Program-made: the position numbers and the translations under genes
The notes under the pieces: generated by a model
Seen by the model: only the letters and a program-made list of their open reading frames with translations
Told to the model about the DNA's origin: nothing
Databases searched by the model: none
Source of the DNA: Staphylococcus simulans
Lineage (GTDB): Bacteria > Bacillota > Bacilli > Staphylococcales > Staphylococcaceae
DNA length: 64,000 nucleotides
Reading direction: 5' to 3'
NCBI RefSeq assembly: GCF_002902285.1
Contig: NZ_PPRU01000035.1
Location: 20,648 to 84,647, forward strand
Shown: in pieces, positions 44,483 to 54,538 of the stretch
How the letters are laid out: each line of letters opens with the position of its first letter
Numbering within the stretch: the stretch's first letter is position 1

Positions 44483-44513
44483 TAGTGATTTATTTCACAA
44501 GTAAAGGTATAAT
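44483..44513 (+). promoter_or_regulatory. Rex box and -10 of pflB
   Basis: TAGTGA-TTTATT-TCACAA (44483-44500) differs from the Rex consensus TTGTGA-N6-TCACAA at one base. TATAAT follows at 44508-44513. NADH-sensing Rex should keep pflBA off during respiration and release it in fermentation. Confidence 0.75.
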
Positions 44514-44575
44514 ATTATGTGAAAAGGTGAACAAACAATAAACCTAAAATACACATTATCCATGGAGGGATATCA

Positions 44576-46825
44576 ATGATTGAACCAAAATCAAGAAAAC
44601 AATCAGCATGGGCAGGATTTGAGACTGGCAAATGGACTTCAGAAGTGGATGTTAGAAACTTTATTCAATTGAACTACACAATGTACAATGGCGATTCATC
44701 ATTCTTAGAATCACCAACACGTGCAACAAGTGATTTATGGAAACAAGTTATGGAATTATCTAAAGAAGAACGCGATCGTGGCGGCATGTGGGATATGGAC
44801 ACTAAAGTTGCATCAACAATCGTTTCACATGATGCAGGCTACTTAAACAAAGACACTGAACAAATTGTAGGTGTTCAAACTGAAAAACCATTCAAACGTT
44901 CAATGCAACCATTCGGTGGTATTCGTATGGCGAAAGCAGCTTGTGAAGCATACGGTTATGAATTAGATAAAGAAACTGAAAAAATCTTTACTGACATTCG
45001 TAAAACACATAACCAAGGTGTATTCGATGCTTACTCTAAAGAAATGTTAGCTTGTCGTAAAGCAGGTATCATCACAGGCTTACCAGATGCATACGGACGT
45101 GGACGTATTATCGGTGACTATCGTCGTGTAGCATTATATGGTGTGGACTACTTAATTGAAGAAAAAGTAAAAGACTTCAATAACATGTCTACTGAAATGG
45201 ACGAAGCAACAATCCGTTTACGTGAAGAATTATCTGAACAACACCGTGCATTACATGAATTAAAAGCAATGGCTGAAATGTATGGTTATGACATCAGCAA
45301 ACCAGCTACAAACTTCAAAGAAGCAGTTCAATGGTTATACTTTGCATACTTAGCAGCAATCAAAGAACAAAACGGTGCTGCAATGAGTTTAGGACGTACT
45401 TCTACATTCTTAGACATCTATGCAGAACGTGACTTACAAAATGGTGACATCACTGAACGTGAAGTACAAGAAATTGTGGATCACTTCATTATGAAATTAC
45501 GTCTTGTAAAATTTGCAAGAACACCTGACTACAACGAATTATTCTCAGGAGACCCAACTTGGGTAACTGAATCAATCGGTGGTGTAGGTATTGACGGACG
45601 TCACATGGTTACTAAAAACTCATTCCGTTTCTTACACACATTAGATAACTTAGGACCAGCTCCAGAACCAAACTTAACAGTTTTATGGTCACAACGTTTA
45701 CCAGAAAACTTCAAAACTTTCTGTGCTGAAATGAGTATCAAATCAAGTGCGATCCAATACGAAAACGATGACTTAATGCGTGAAAGCTATGGCGATGACT
45801 ATGGTATCGCATGTTGTGTATCTGCAATGCGTATCGGTAAACAAATGCAATTCTTCGGTGCACGTGCTAACTTAGCGAAAACTTTACTTTACGCTATCAA
45901 CGGCGGTAAAGATGAAAAATCAGGTAAACAAGTAGGTCCAGAATTCGTACCAGTAACTTCAGAAATCTTAGACTACGATGAAGTGTATGCGAAATTCGAT
46001 CAAATGATGGAATGGTTAGCAGGCGTTTATATCAACTCTCTAAACATCATCCATTACATGCATGATAAATACAGCTACGAACGTATTGAAATGGCGTTAC
46101 ATGATACAGATGTTATGCGCACAATGGCAACAGGTATCGCAGGTTTATCAGTAGCTGCAGACTCATTATCAGCAATCAAATACGGTGAAGTTCGCGCTAT
46201 CCGTAACGAAGATGGCTTAGCAGTAGATTTCGAAACAACTGGCGACTTCCCTAAATATGGTAACAACGATAAACGTGTAGACGATATCGCTGTAGAATTA
46301 GTAAAATCATTCATGAAAAAATTACGTAAACACAAAACTTACCGTGATTCAGAACATACTATGAGTGTCTTAACAATCACTTCAAACGTTGTTTATGGTA
46401 AGAAAACTGGTAATACACCAGATGGACGTAAAGAAGGCGAACCATTCGCACCAGGTGCTAACCCAATGCACGGACGTGACGAACACGGTGCATTAGCATC
46501 ATTATCATCAGTTGCGAAAATCCCTTACGAATATTGTAAAGATGGTATCTCTAATACATTCAGTATCGTGCCTAAATCATTAGGTAAAACAGATATGGAA
46601 CAAAACCATAACTTAGTTTCTGTATTAGATGGTTATGCAATGCAACATGGTCACCACTTAAATATCAACGTATTTAACAGAGACACATTATTAGACGCAA
46701 TGGAACATCCTGAAGAGTATCCACAATTAACAATCCGTGTATCTGGATACGCAGTTAACTTCATTAAATTAACAAGAGAACAACAACTAGATGTTATCTC
46801 AAGAACATTCCACGAAAGAATGTAA
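44576..46825 (+). CDS. pflB: Formate acetyltransferase (pyruvate formate-lyase)
   Basis: A 749-residue glycyl-radical enzyme converting pyruvate and CoA to acetyl-CoA and formate in anaerobic growth. The catalytic cysteine pair is in [10 protein letters not shown], and the radical glycine is about Gly724 in IRVSGYAV near the C-terminus, where PflA acts. Codon use is extremely biased (CGT, CCA, AAC, GGT), typical of very abundant proteins. The upstream Rex box and cre match fermentation control. A ribosome binding site (GGAGGG) lies 6 bp upstream. Confidence 0.98.
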   Translation: MIEPKSRKQSAWAGFETGKWTSEVDVRNFIQLNYTMYNGDSSFLESPTRATSDLWKQVMELSKEERDRGGMWDMDTKVASTIVSHDAGYLNKDTEQIVGVQTEKPFKRSMQPFGGIRMAKAACEAYGYELDKETEKIFTDIRKTHNQGVFDAYSKEMLACRKAGIITGLPDAYGRGRIIGDYRRVALYGVDYLIEEKVKDFNNMSTEMDEATIRLREELSEQHRALHELKAMAEMYGYDISKPATNFKEAVQWLYFAYLAAIKEQNGAAMSLGRTSTFLDIYAERDLQNGDITEREVQEIVDHFIMKLRLVKFARTPDYNELFSGDPTWVTESIGGVGIDGRHMVTKNSFRFLHTLDNLGPAPEPNLTVLWSQRLPENFKTFCAEMSIKSSAIQYENDDLMRESYGDDYGIACCVSAMRIGKQMQFFGARANLAKTLLYAINGGKDEKSGKQVGPEFVPVTSEILDYDEVYAKFDQMMEWLAGVYINSLNIIHYMHDKYSYERIEMALHDTDVMRTMATGIAGLSVAADSLSAIKYGEVRAIRNEDGLAVDFETTGDFPKYGNNDKRVDDIAVELVKSFMKKLRKHKTYRDSEHTMSVLTITSNVVYGKKTGNTPDGRKEGEPFAPGANPMHGRDEHGALASLSSVAKIPYEYCKDGISNTFSIVPKSLGKTDMEQNHNLVSVLDGYAMQHGHHLNINVFNRDTLLDAMEHPEEYPQLTIRVSGYAVNFIKLTREQQLDVISRTFHERM

Positions 46826-46834
46826 TTAAGGTAA

Positions 46835-46855
46835 AAGCCGCATTTATTGCGGCTT
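46835..46855. other. Hairpin between pflB and pflA
   Basis: AAGCCGC-ATTTATT-GCGGCTT with no T tract after it on plus. It probably stabilises or processes the pflB 3' end while letting some transcription reach pflA. Confidence 0.6.
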
Positions 46856-46937
46856 GATGCCTATTATGAATAAAAAGTATGCCGTATAAAAAATAAGAGT
46901 AATATGGATCATGAAACAAAAAGAAAGGACGATTATT

Positions 46938-47690
46938 ATGGAAGGAAGAATTCACTCAGTAGAAAGTTTAGGGACAGTTGACGGCCCAGGCCTTCGCTAT
47001 ATTATATTTACGCAAGGATGTTTGTTAAGATGCCTGTACTGTCATAACCCTGACACTTGGGGTTTGACTGACGCATCCCGTAAAGCGACAGTTGACGAAT
47101 TAGTGGATGAGATTCTTCCATATCGTCCTTACTTTACTGTCTCTGGCGGAGGTGTCACAATCAGCGGTGGCGAACCTTTGCTTCAAATGCCATTTGTAGA
47201 AGCATTATTTAAAGAGCTTAAAAAAGCAGATATTCACACATGCATTGATACTTCGGCAGGCTGTGTGAATGAAACAAAAGCATTTCTTTCCCATTTAGAT
47301 AATTTGCTTGAGTATACTGACTTGATTTTGCTCGATTTAAAACATATTGATAATGAAAAACATATCGCATTAACAGGTAAACCTAATGAACATATTATTA
47401 AATTTGCGAAGATGTTGTCAGAACGAAAACAACCTGTTTGGATTCGCCATGTCCTTGTACCAGGTTATACTGATGATGAAGAAGATTTAATTAAACTCGG
47501 TGAATTTATTAACTCACTTGAGAATGTAGAACGCTTTGAAATCTTACCTTATCATCAACTTGGTGTGCATAAGTACGAAGCATTAGAACTTGAATATCCA
47601 CTTGAAGGTGTAATCGAACCGACAACAGAAGAAGTTGTACGTGCATACGATTTAGTAAACTTTAAAGGTATCACTCCAGTTAGTGTATAA
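46938..47690 (+). CDS. pflA: Pyruvate formate-lyase activating enzyme
   Basis: A 250-residue radical-SAM enzyme that puts the glycyl radical on PflB. ATG at 46938 ([10 protein letters not shown]) chosen with AGAAAGGA upstream; it gives the usual staphylococcal length. The 4Fe-4S motif [14 protein letters not shown] follows the family CxxxCxxC pattern, and the GGG-like SAM loop is in [17 protein letters not shown]. It lies 112 bp after pflB, beyond a hairpin, and is likely made at a much lower level than PflB. Confidence 0.96.
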   Translation: MEGRIHSVESLGTVDGPGLRYIIFTQGCLLRCLYCHNPDTWGLTDASRKATVDELVDEILPYRPYFTVSGGGVTISGGEPLLQMPFVEALFKELKKADIHTCIDTSAGCVNETKAFLSHLDNLLEYTDLILLDLKHIDNEKHIALTGKPNEHIIKFAKMLSERKQPVWIRHVLVPGYTDDEEDLIKLGEFINSLENVERFEILPYHQLGVHKYEALELEYPLEGVIEPTTEEVVRAYDLVNFKGITPVSV

Positions 47691-47705
47691 ATATTAGAAC
47701 TAAAA

Positions 47706-47746
47706 AAACAGACGCTTAGAATGAATTTTTCTATGTGTCTGTTTTT
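47706..47746. terminator. Intrinsic terminator after pflA
   Basis: AAACAGACGC (47706-47715) pairs with GTGTCTGTTT (47735-47744), one G-U pair; A tract before and T tract after. Confidence 0.8.
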
Positions 47747-47903
47747 CAATATGCTTAGATTGACATGAGATGAAATTCTTTTTTAAGATAAAGTTGTTGT
47801 TCAAATCTAATGAATCAGTTTTTGAATTAAACGACTTAAAGTTAGGGAAGAGATAAATAAGTCGAGAGGATAAAACTTCACAACATTTCAAGGAGGGCAT
47901 ACT

Positions 47904-48305
47904 ATGTTTGAAAAAATCTTAACATCATTAGGTGTAGGTGCATTAACAGTAGAAACACGTTTAGAAAAAGATGTGTTTGATGCTAATGAATTGATTAAAG
48001 GTAAAGTCGTATTAAAAGGCGGAGATGCGGATCAACAAATCTCTAAAATTAAATTATCTTTAATCGAACACAAAGAAAATGAAACAGAACACAGTGACTT
48101 TGATGAAATGGAAAATGTTTTACAAGTCTATGAAATTCATAGTGAACAAGTCGTTGAAGCAGCACAAACAGTGGAGAAACCATTTGAATTTCCACTAGAG
48201 AATTATGAATTCCAAAAAGATACAGATGCGTTGACGCTCAGAACTTATGTTTATATTGATAATGGTGCTGACGCAGAAGAAGACGCTGAAATTTCAATTC
48301 AATAA
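47904..48305 (+). CDS. Spo0M-like arrestin-fold protein, single domain
   Basis: A 133-residue protein matching the N-terminal half of Spo0M: MFEKILTSLGVGALTVETRLEKDVFDANELIKGKVVLKGG. The Bacillus protein is about twice as long; here the second arrestin domain is absent and the sequence ends with an acidic tail before a clean stop and a terminator. In a non-sporulating genus its role is unknown; Spo0M-type proteins are linked to cytoskeleton or cell division. AAGGAGGGC precedes the start. Confidence 0.8.
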   Translation: MFEKILTSLGVGALTVETRLEKDVFDANELIKGKVVLKGGDADQQISKIKLSLIEHKENETEHSDFDEMENVLQVYEIHSEQVVEAAQTVEKPFEFPLENYEFQKDTDALTLRTYVYIDNGADAEEDAEISIQ

Positions 48306-48331
48306 ACTATAATTATTTGAAGTATATAAAG

Positions 48332-48394
48332 AAACACCACATCATTTCTATCGCAAAGGTTGAGGTTTGTGATAAAAGTGATGTGGTGTTTTTA
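48332..48394. terminator. Long bidirectional terminator
   Basis: AAACACCACATCA (48332-48344) pairs with TGATGTGGTGTTT (48379-48391), with an inner TATCGCAAA/TTTGTGATA stem, between convergent genes. Confidence 0.92.
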
Positions 48395-48415
48395 TGTTTG
48401 CTTTTGTATTTCAAA

Positions 48416-49426
48416 TCATCTTGAAATACGAATGACCACTTTGCCAGTTGCGTGGCCTTGTTGAATGTATTCTAAAGCTTTATCTGTTTCTTCAAAATCA
48501 AAAGTTAAGTCTAACACAGGTTTGATTTTACCTGATTCAATCAATTGTCTGATTTTGTTGAGTTGTGAACGACTGTCACGTGTAAAGATAAAGTGATATG
48601 AAGCGTGATGTTGGCGTGCTGCACGATGAACTTTACGGGCCGCAAATTTTAATAAGAAACGTTTCCATAAAGAGAGTTTCAAATCTTTCGCGGTTTGCGC
48701 ATCAGGAATGCCGCTGATAGAAACCACTTTACCTAAAGGTTTTAAAATCTTAAATGCTGAAAATAAGTTTTCGCCGCCTAACGTATCAAAAACACCATCA
48801 TAGTTGGTTAAACTATCAGTAAAGTTTTGACGACGGTAGTCGATGATGTTATCAGCACCGAGATCTTTGACAAGCTCACGATTTTTACTGCTGGTTGTTG
48901 TCGCAACGTAAGCGCCTAATACTTTCGCAAATTGAATCGCAAAAGAACCAACGCCCCCAGAGCCTGCTTGGATTAAAACTTTTTGATCTTTGGTTAAATG
49001 CATGACGTCATTTAAAGCTTGGTAAGAAGTTAAACCTGCCATAGGAATAGAAGCAGCTTCTTCATAACTTAAGTGATTTGGCATTGCCGCAATTTGGTTT
49101 TGCGTAGCCGTAATATATTCTGCGAAAGCACCTGCTTTTAAGCCATAGACATTGTCACCGACTTGGAATGCAGAAATATGCTTGCCGACTTCCACGATTT
49201 CCCCCGCAAAATCATGTCCCATAATATAAGGTGTTTTATAATTAAAGAAGAGGCGCATTTTACCGCCTTGCGCAATTTTAAAATCGACCGGATTGACACT
49301 TGCCGCATGTATTTTAATAAGCACTTGATTGTCTTTGATTTTAGGTCGTTTGATTTCTTTTAATTCTGCTTTGGCATGTTTGCCATATTTTTTATTGATG
49401 ATTGCTCGCATTTTCACTTTTGCCAT
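48416..49426 (-). CDS. Zinc-independent quinone oxidoreductase (MDR family)
   Basis: A 336-residue medium-chain dehydrogenase/reductase of the NADPH:quinone reductase type. The N-terminal GroES-like domain has AASVNPVDFKIAQGG and GHDFAGEIVEVGKHISAFQVGD. The nucleotide-binding loop VLIQAGSGGVGSFAIQFAK is around residues 149-167. Catalytic zinc ligands are missing, as expected. It probably reduces quinones or electrophiles. The start has only a weak site (AGGG), so an internal ATG five codons later is possible. An 18-bp palindrome lies upstream. Confidence 0.85.
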   Translation of the reverse strand: MAKVKMRAIINKKYGKHAKAELKEIKRPKIKDNQVLIKIHAASVNPVDFKIAQGGKMRLFFNYKTPYIMGHDFAGEIVEVGKHISAFQVGDNVYGLKAGAFAEYITATQNQIAAMPNHLSYEEAASIPMAGLTSYQALNDVMHLTKDQKVLIQAGSGGVGSFAIQFAKVLGAYVATTTSSKNRELVKDLGADNIIDYRRQNFTDSLTNYDGVFDTLGGENLFSAFKILKPLGKVVSISGIPDAQTAKDLKLSLWKRFLLKFAARKVHRAARQHHASYHFIFTRDSRSQLNKIRQLIESGKIKPVLDLTFDFEETDKALEYIQQGHATGKVVIRISR

Positions 49427-49501
49427 ACCCTAAACACTTCCAATTTCTAATTTACTTTATTATACACCTACTTTCCCTAGAAATACGCAGTTTAATCTAT
49501 G

Positions 49502-49519
49502 TTTCACAAGCTTGTGAAA
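49502..49519. promoter_or_regulatory. Perfect 18-bp palindrome between qor-like gene and pdp
   Basis: TTTCACAAGCTTGTGAAA, perfectly symmetric, lies 76 bp upstream of the minus-strand oxidoreductase start and about 40 bp beyond a minus-strand TATAAT (49464-49459). Candidate operator for an electrophile- or redox-sensing regulator. Confidence 0.6.
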
Positions 49520-49677
49520 TTGTGTTATTTATATTCTTGGCGCAAATAATTGTTTTTGATTTTGACTCATTCTCTATTCATTTCATTCTCGTTTTGATGT
49601 ATTCTCATGGTAAAATATAAGTAAGCAAGTGTCACAAAGCACAGATGAAAGAGAATACTTGAAGGAGTGACAGTATT

Positions 49678-50979
49678 ATGAGAATGGTGGATTTAATCGA
49701 TAAGAAAAGGGACGGCAAGGCATTAACGACTGAAGAAATTAATTGGATGGTCGAACACTATACGAATGGTGACATCCCAGATTATCAAATGTCGAGTCTT
49801 GCGATGGCAATTTATTTCCAAGATATGAATGATGAAGAGCGTGCTGCTTTAACCATGGCAATGGTACATTCAGGAGATATGATTGATTTATCCAAAATTG
49901 AAGGGATTAAAGTTGATAAACACTCTACAGGCGGCGTAGGAGATACGACGACATTAGTACTTGCGCCACTCGTTGCGGCAGTGGGTGTACCAGTTGCTAA
50001 GATGAGCGGACGTGGATTAGGACACACAGGCGGTACTATCGATAAATTAGAAGCGGTTGATGGCTTCCATGTAGAAATCTCAGAAGATGAGTTCATTCGT
50101 CTTGTAAATGAAGATAAATTAGCAGTAATTGGACAATCAGGTAACTTAACACCGGCCGATAAGAAGATTTATGCATTGCGTGATGTGACAGGTACAGTAA
50201 ATTCTATCCCATTAATCGCATCTTCTATTATGAGTAAGAAGATTGCGGCGGGTGCCGATGCGATTGTTTTAGATGTTAAGACAGGTAACGGCGCATTCAT
50301 GAAGACGTTAGATGATGCGAAAGCATTGGCACATGCGATGGTTAAAATCGGTAATGATGTCGGCAGACAAACTATGGCGATTATTTCTGATATGAGTCAA
50401 CCACTCGGCAATGCGATTGGTAATGCGCTTGAATTAAAAGAAGCAATCGATACATTACGTGGTGAAGGACCAGAAGATCTAACTGAACTTGTAATGACGC
50501 TTGGTTCTCAAATGGTCTTGCTCGGCGGTAAAGCTGAAACATTAGATGAAGCACGTACGTTACTTCAAGAAGCTATTGATAGCGGTGCAGCTTTAGATAA
50601 ATTCCGCACATTCATAGGCAATCAAGGGGGTAATACAGAAGTAGTAGACCATCCTGAATTATTACCTCAAGCCAAATACCAAATTGACATTCCAGCCAAA
50701 TCAAGCGGTGTTGTCACTGAGATTGTGGCGAACGAAATGGGTATTGCGTCTATGATGCTAGGTGCAGGACGCCAAACAAAAGAAGATGAAATAGATTTAG
50801 CTGTCGGCTTAGTTCTGCATAAAAAAGTCGGAGACAAAGTTGAAGAGGGCGAAAGCCTGATGACAGTTTACAGTAATACGGAATCCATTGATGATGTCAA
50901 AGCTAAAATCTATGATAATATTACGATTGCGCAAACAGGTGAAGCACCGACATTGATTCATACGGTGATTACTGAATAA
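49678..50979 (+). CDS. pdp: Pyrimidine-nucleoside phosphorylase
   Basis: A 433-residue enzyme splitting thymidine, deoxyuridine and uridine into base and (deoxy)ribose 1-phosphate. The family signature [24 protein letters not shown] is around residues 80-103, with [18 protein letters not shown] following. The product feeds DeoB, encoded 33 bp downstream. GAAGGAG precedes the ATG. Confidence 0.96.
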   Translation: MRMVDLIDKKRDGKALTTEEINWMVEHYTNGDIPDYQMSSLAMAIYFQDMNDEERAALTMAMVHSGDMIDLSKIEGIKVDKHSTGGVGDTTTLVLAPLVAAVGVPVAKMSGRGLGHTGGTIDKLEAVDGFHVEISEDEFIRLVNEDKLAVIGQSGNLTPADKKIYALRDVTGTVNSIPLIASSIMSKKIAAGADAIVLDVKTGNGAFMKTLDDAKALAHAMVKIGNDVGRQTMAIISDMSQPLGNAIGNALELKEAIDTLRGEGPEDLTELVMTLGSQMVLLGGKAETLDEARTLLQEAIDSGAALDKFRTFIGNQGGNTEVVDHPELLPQAKYQIDIPAKSSGVVTEIVANEMGIASMMLGAGRQTKEDEIDLAVGLVLHKKVGDKVEEGESLMTVYSNTESIDDVKAKIYDNITIAQTGEAPTLIHTVITE

Positions 50980-51012
50980 ATTTGAAATAAAGAAAGATAG
51001 GAGCGAATGAGT

Positions 51013-52206
51013 ATGACAACTCCATTTAAACGTGTACATTTAATTGTGATGGACTCTGTAGGTATCGGAGAAGGGCCAGATGCGGCCGCATTCAACGATG
51101 AAGGCAGCCACACTTTAAAACATACATTAGAAGGATTTAAACAAAAATTACCGAATTTAGAACGTTTAGGATTAGGTAATATTGATCAATTACCAGTTGT
51201 TAATGAAGTCGAACATCCTGAAGCCTTTTATACAAAACTCAGCGAAGCTTCTGTTGGTAAAGATACAATGACAGGTCATTGGGAAATTATGGGCTTAAAC
51301 ATCATGCAGCCATTTAAAGTTTATCCTGAAGGTTTCCCAGATGAACTAGTTAAAGAAATTGAAGATATGACAGGACGTAAAATAGTCGCGAACCGACCAG
51401 CTTCTGGTACGCAGATTATTGATGAGTGGGGCGAACATCAAATGAAGACAGGTGATTTGATTGTCTATACTTCAGCTGACCCTGTACTTCAAATTGCGGC
51501 ACACGAAGATATCATTCCTTTAGAAGAACTTTATGATATCTGCGAGAAGGTCCGTGAATTAACGAAAGATCCTAAATATTTAATTGGACGTATTATTGCA
51601 CGTCCTTATGTGGGCGAACCAGGTAATTTCACACGTACGTCAAATCGCCATGATTATGCATTGAAACCATTTGGTCGTACTGTCATGAATGAATTAAAGG
51701 ATAATGGTTACGATGTCATCGCAATTGGTAAAATCAATGATATATATGATGGTGAAGGTGTAACGAAAGCGGTACGTACAAAAAATAATATGGATGGTAT
51801 GGATCAACTTGTTGAAGTTGTTAAACATGACTTTACTGGACTCAGTTTCTTAAACTTAGTAGATTTCGATGCGTTATATGGCCATCGTCGTGATAAAGAT
51901 GGTTACGCGCAAGCAATCAAAGAATTTGATGAACGTCTACCAGAACTTTTTGAAAATCTGCAAGAAGATGATTTAGTCATTATTACTGCAGATCATGGTA
52001 ATGATCCGATTGCGCCTGGTACAGACCATACGCGTGAATATATTCCAGTATTGTTCTATAGTCCTAAATTAAAAGATAAAGCACATGAACTTAGCGGTGA
52101 TACAACGTTCAGTTCTATCGGTGCGACAATCGCAGATAACTTTAATGTACCAATGCCTGAATTCGGACGCAGCTATTTATCTGAATTAGGTGTTGAAACA
52201 GAATAA
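51013..52206 (+). CDS. deoB: Phosphopentomutase
   Basis: A 397-residue alkaline-phosphatase-superfamily mutase converting (deoxy)ribose 1-phosphate to the 5-phosphate. ATG at 51013 ([17 protein letters not shown]) is chosen because AGGAG is 9-10 bp upstream; an ATG two codons earlier is too close. Metal-site motifs are [23 protein letters not shown] (phosphorylated Thr), ITADHGNDP and [10 protein letters not shown]. It forms an operon with pdp for nucleoside salvage. Confidence 0.96.
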   Translation: MTTPFKRVHLIVMDSVGIGEGPDAAAFNDEGSHTLKHTLEGFKQKLPNLERLGLGNIDQLPVVNEVEHPEAFYTKLSEASVGKDTMTGHWEIMGLNIMQPFKVYPEGFPDELVKEIEDMTGRKIVANRPASGTQIIDEWGEHQMKTGDLIVYTSADPVLQIAAHEDIIPLEELYDICEKVRELTKDPKYLIGRIIARPYVGEPGNFTRTSNRHDYALKPFGRTVMNELKDNGYDVIAIGKINDIYDGEGVTKAVRTKNNMDGMDQLVEVVKHDFTGLSFLNLVDFDALYGHRRDKDGYAQAIKEFDERLPELFENLQEDDLVIITADHGNDPIAPGTDHTREYIPVLFYSPKLKDKAHELSGDTTFSSIGATIADNFNVPMPEFGRSYLSELGVETE

Positions 52207-52239
52207 CTGAATTTCATAAGTAAGTTAGTGTAAATACAA

Positions 52240-52281
52240 AATAACGTTCTATCCAAGTAATCAGGATAGAACGTTATTTTT
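52240..52281. terminator. Bidirectional terminator after deoB
   Basis: AATAACGTTCTATCC (52240-52254) pairs perfectly with GGATAGAACGTTATT (52264-52278), then TTT. Confidence 0.92.
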
Positions 52282-52302
52282 ATGATGTATATTTAATTGT
52301 GT

Positions 52303-53328
52303 TTATGAATTTGAAGTGCGTTTGTCACCAATATGGATTTTCTGATCACCATCTTTAATCCATCCTGCATTACGACACACTTTATAAAGCAAGTAGCTGA
52401 CGATGGCAGGTAAAGCAATTTGGAAAACACCGATTAAAATCCAAGTGTGAAGTGAAGCACCCATGGTATTTATCGTCATAATCTGTCCAATAAAACCGCT
52501 CGTTCCCATCCCTGCACCTGCCGCATTATTAGTCATTGGGAAGAGTGTCGTCATGATTGGAGCGACAATTGCGCTTGCGAGTGTCGGTGGAATAAGTATT
52601 GCGGGGTTCATTAAGATATTCGGTACTTGCAACATACTTGTACCGATACCGACTGAAATGATACCGCCGACGCCATTATCTTTATAGCTCGTTACCGCAA
52701 AACCGACCATTTGTGCACAACAACCGATTGTTGCGGCACCTGCGGCTAAACCAGATAAATCTAGCATTAAAGCTAAAGCAGCACTTGAAATCGGTGCTGT
52801 TAAAGCTAGACCGAAAATCACTGCGACTAAGATGCCCATCACAAGCGGACGTTGATCAGTCGCAAGCATAATCATTTTACCAAGTGACACCATAAAGTCA
52901 TTTAAGAATGGTCCAATAAATTTAGCCACTGCACCACCAATAATTAAAGTAAGTAATGGTGAGATAATAATGTCAATTTTCGTTTTAGCTGCATAAAAAC
53001 GACTTAATTCAGTGGCGATTAAAGTGGCAACGAAGGCACCTACTGCACCGCCTCCAAACTTGTCATAGCCGAGTGAACCGACAATGATACAAGAAAAGAC
53101 AACTAAAGGTTGTGCACCTAAACCATAGGCAATGGCACCACCGATTGCGGCACCTGTTAAGCCCATTGCTACCGTGCCGATTTCAGATAAAAAATGTAAA
53201 TTTAAAACAGGAAACAAAGTTTGTTTACCGATAGTTTGTAAGATTAAACCGATAATAAGTGAACCGAATAGGCCTAAGGTCATATAACTTAGACCTTGAA
53301 TAAACCAACGATGTAGAAGTTTTTTCAT
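52303..53328 (-). CDS. PTS_EIIC_2-type membrane protein (third, divergent)
   Basis: A 341-residue membrane protein with about nine helices, a distant relative of the tandem PTS_EIIC_2 pair at 19.2-21.6 kb. It shares the layout of a half with APISSAALALMLDLSGLAAGAATIG and a half with MTNNAAGAGMGTSGFIGQIMTINTMGAS. No EIIA or EIIB gene is nearby. It is convergent with deoB and divergent from the fructosamine kinase gene. Function is unknown. Confidence 0.72.
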   Translation of the reverse strand: MKKLLHRWFIQGLSYMTLGLFGSLIIGLILQTIGKQTLFPVLNLHFLSEIGTVAMGLTGAAIGGAIAYGLGAQPLVVFSCIIVGSLGYDKFGGGAVGAFVATLIATELSRFYAAKTKIDIIISPLLTLIIGGAVAKFIGPFLNDFMVSLGKMIMLATDQRPLVMGILVAVIFGLALTAPISSAALALMLDLSGLAAGAATIGCCAQMVGFAVTSYKDNGVGGIISVGIGTSMLQVPNILMNPAILIPPTLASAIVAPIMTTLFPMTNNAAGAGMGTSGFIGQIMTINTMGASLHTWILIGVFQIALPAIVSYLLYKVCRNAGWIKDGDQKIHIGDKRTSNS

Positions 53329-53532
53329 TTAGGATTTCACCCTCCAATTATTTGTCATTAGTATAGCATAAAAGCAACTGCAAAAAAGATTGTTATTTTG
53401 AATAACACGCTATTGTAAAAAGAAATAAACAAAAGTCATGTTCCTAAGAAGAGGGTTAATAAAAGCAAGTTATAATTATAAGATAAGTGGTATATATTAT
53501 GTATGAGACATTTTAGAACGGGGGAAGAAATA

Positions 53533-54402
53533 ATGGATAAGTTATGGCAACAAAATTTACCGATTTCAGGTATTAAAGATATTGTACCTGTCGCAGGCGG
53601 TGACGTGAATGATGCATATCGTATTGATACTGAAAATGATGAAACTTTCTTCTTATTAGTACAACCGAATACTTCTTATGACTTCTATGCGGCAGAAGCA
53701 GAAGGGTTGAAAGATTTTGAGTATGCGGAAGTTACTGCACCGCGTGTGATTGCGAATGGTGAAATTGATGGAGATGCTTATTTAGTATTAAGTTGGCTAG
53801 AAGAGGGACCACGAGGCAGCCAAGCAGAACTGGGTAAATTGGTCGCAAAATTGCATGATTTCCATAATCCAGACAAACGTTTTGGTTACGACCACCCTTA
53901 TGAAGGCAGAGATATTTCTTTCAATAATGAATGGACAGATTCTTGGAAAGAAATCTTTGTGAACCGCAGATTGGATCATTTAAGAGAAGTGGTCGTTGAA
54001 AAAGGATTGTGGAACGTCGATCAATTGAATAAATTTGATAATGTACGTCAAGTGATTGTGAATGCATTAGACAATCACAAAAGTAAACCATCGCTATTAC
54101 ATGGTGATTTATGGGGCGGCAACTATATGTTCTTAGAAAATGGTGAACCTGCACTCTTTGATCCAGCTCCAATGTATGGCGATCGTGAATTCGATTTAGG
54201 AGCGACAACGACATTCGGTGGTTTCTCAGAAGAATTCTATGAAGCTTATGATAAAGCTTATCCTTTAGATGAAGGTGCGTATCAACGTATTGAATTCTAT
54301 AAATTCTATTTATTATTAGTACACTTAGTGAAATTCGGTCCAATGTATGAAGGCAGTGTAGATGCTTCAATGGATAAAATTTTAAGTGATGCCAACTTCT
54401 AA
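53533..54402 (+). CDS. Fructosamine kinase family protein
   Basis: A 289-residue kinase-fold protein. ATG at 53533 (MDKLWQQNLPISG) is chosen for the GGGGAAG site; an ATG 30 bp upstream is also open. The catalytic loop LLHGDLWGGNYMF is around residues 199-211 and the metal-binding LFDPAPMYGDREFDLG follows, both diagnostic of fructosamine-3-kinases. It phosphorylates ketosamines on glycated amino acids or proteins, leading to deglycation or use of Amadori compounds. Confidence 0.88.
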   Translation: MDKLWQQNLPISGIKDIVPVAGGDVNDAYRIDTENDETFFLLVQPNTSYDFYAAEAEGLKDFEYAEVTAPRVIANGEIDGDAYLVLSWLEEGPRGSQAELGKLVAKLHDFHNPDKRFGYDHPYEGRDISFNNEWTDSWKEIFVNRRLDHLREVVVEKGLWNVDQLNKFDNVRQVIVNALDNHKSKPSLLHGDLWGGNYMFLENGEPALFDPAPMYGDREFDLGATTTFGGFSEEFYEAYDKAYPLDEGAYQRIEFYKFYLLLVHLVKFGPMYEGSVDASMDKILSDANF

Positions 54403-54412
54403 TTGGAATCAT

Positions 54413-54443
54413 AGCGACTTACTGGTAAAGTAGGTCGCTTTTT
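54413..54443 (+). terminator. Intrinsic terminator
   Basis: AGCGACTTAC (54413-54422) pairs with GTAGGTCGCT (54430-54439), one G-U pair, then TTTT. Confidence 0.85.
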
Positions 54444-54538
54444 ACATAGCTTTTGTTCTGGTGGAATTTTACTCCTTTGTCCATTTCAAGCGTAAAAAAT
54501 GTTAATTTATAAGTAAGTTTAAAAATGGGGTGAGAATA

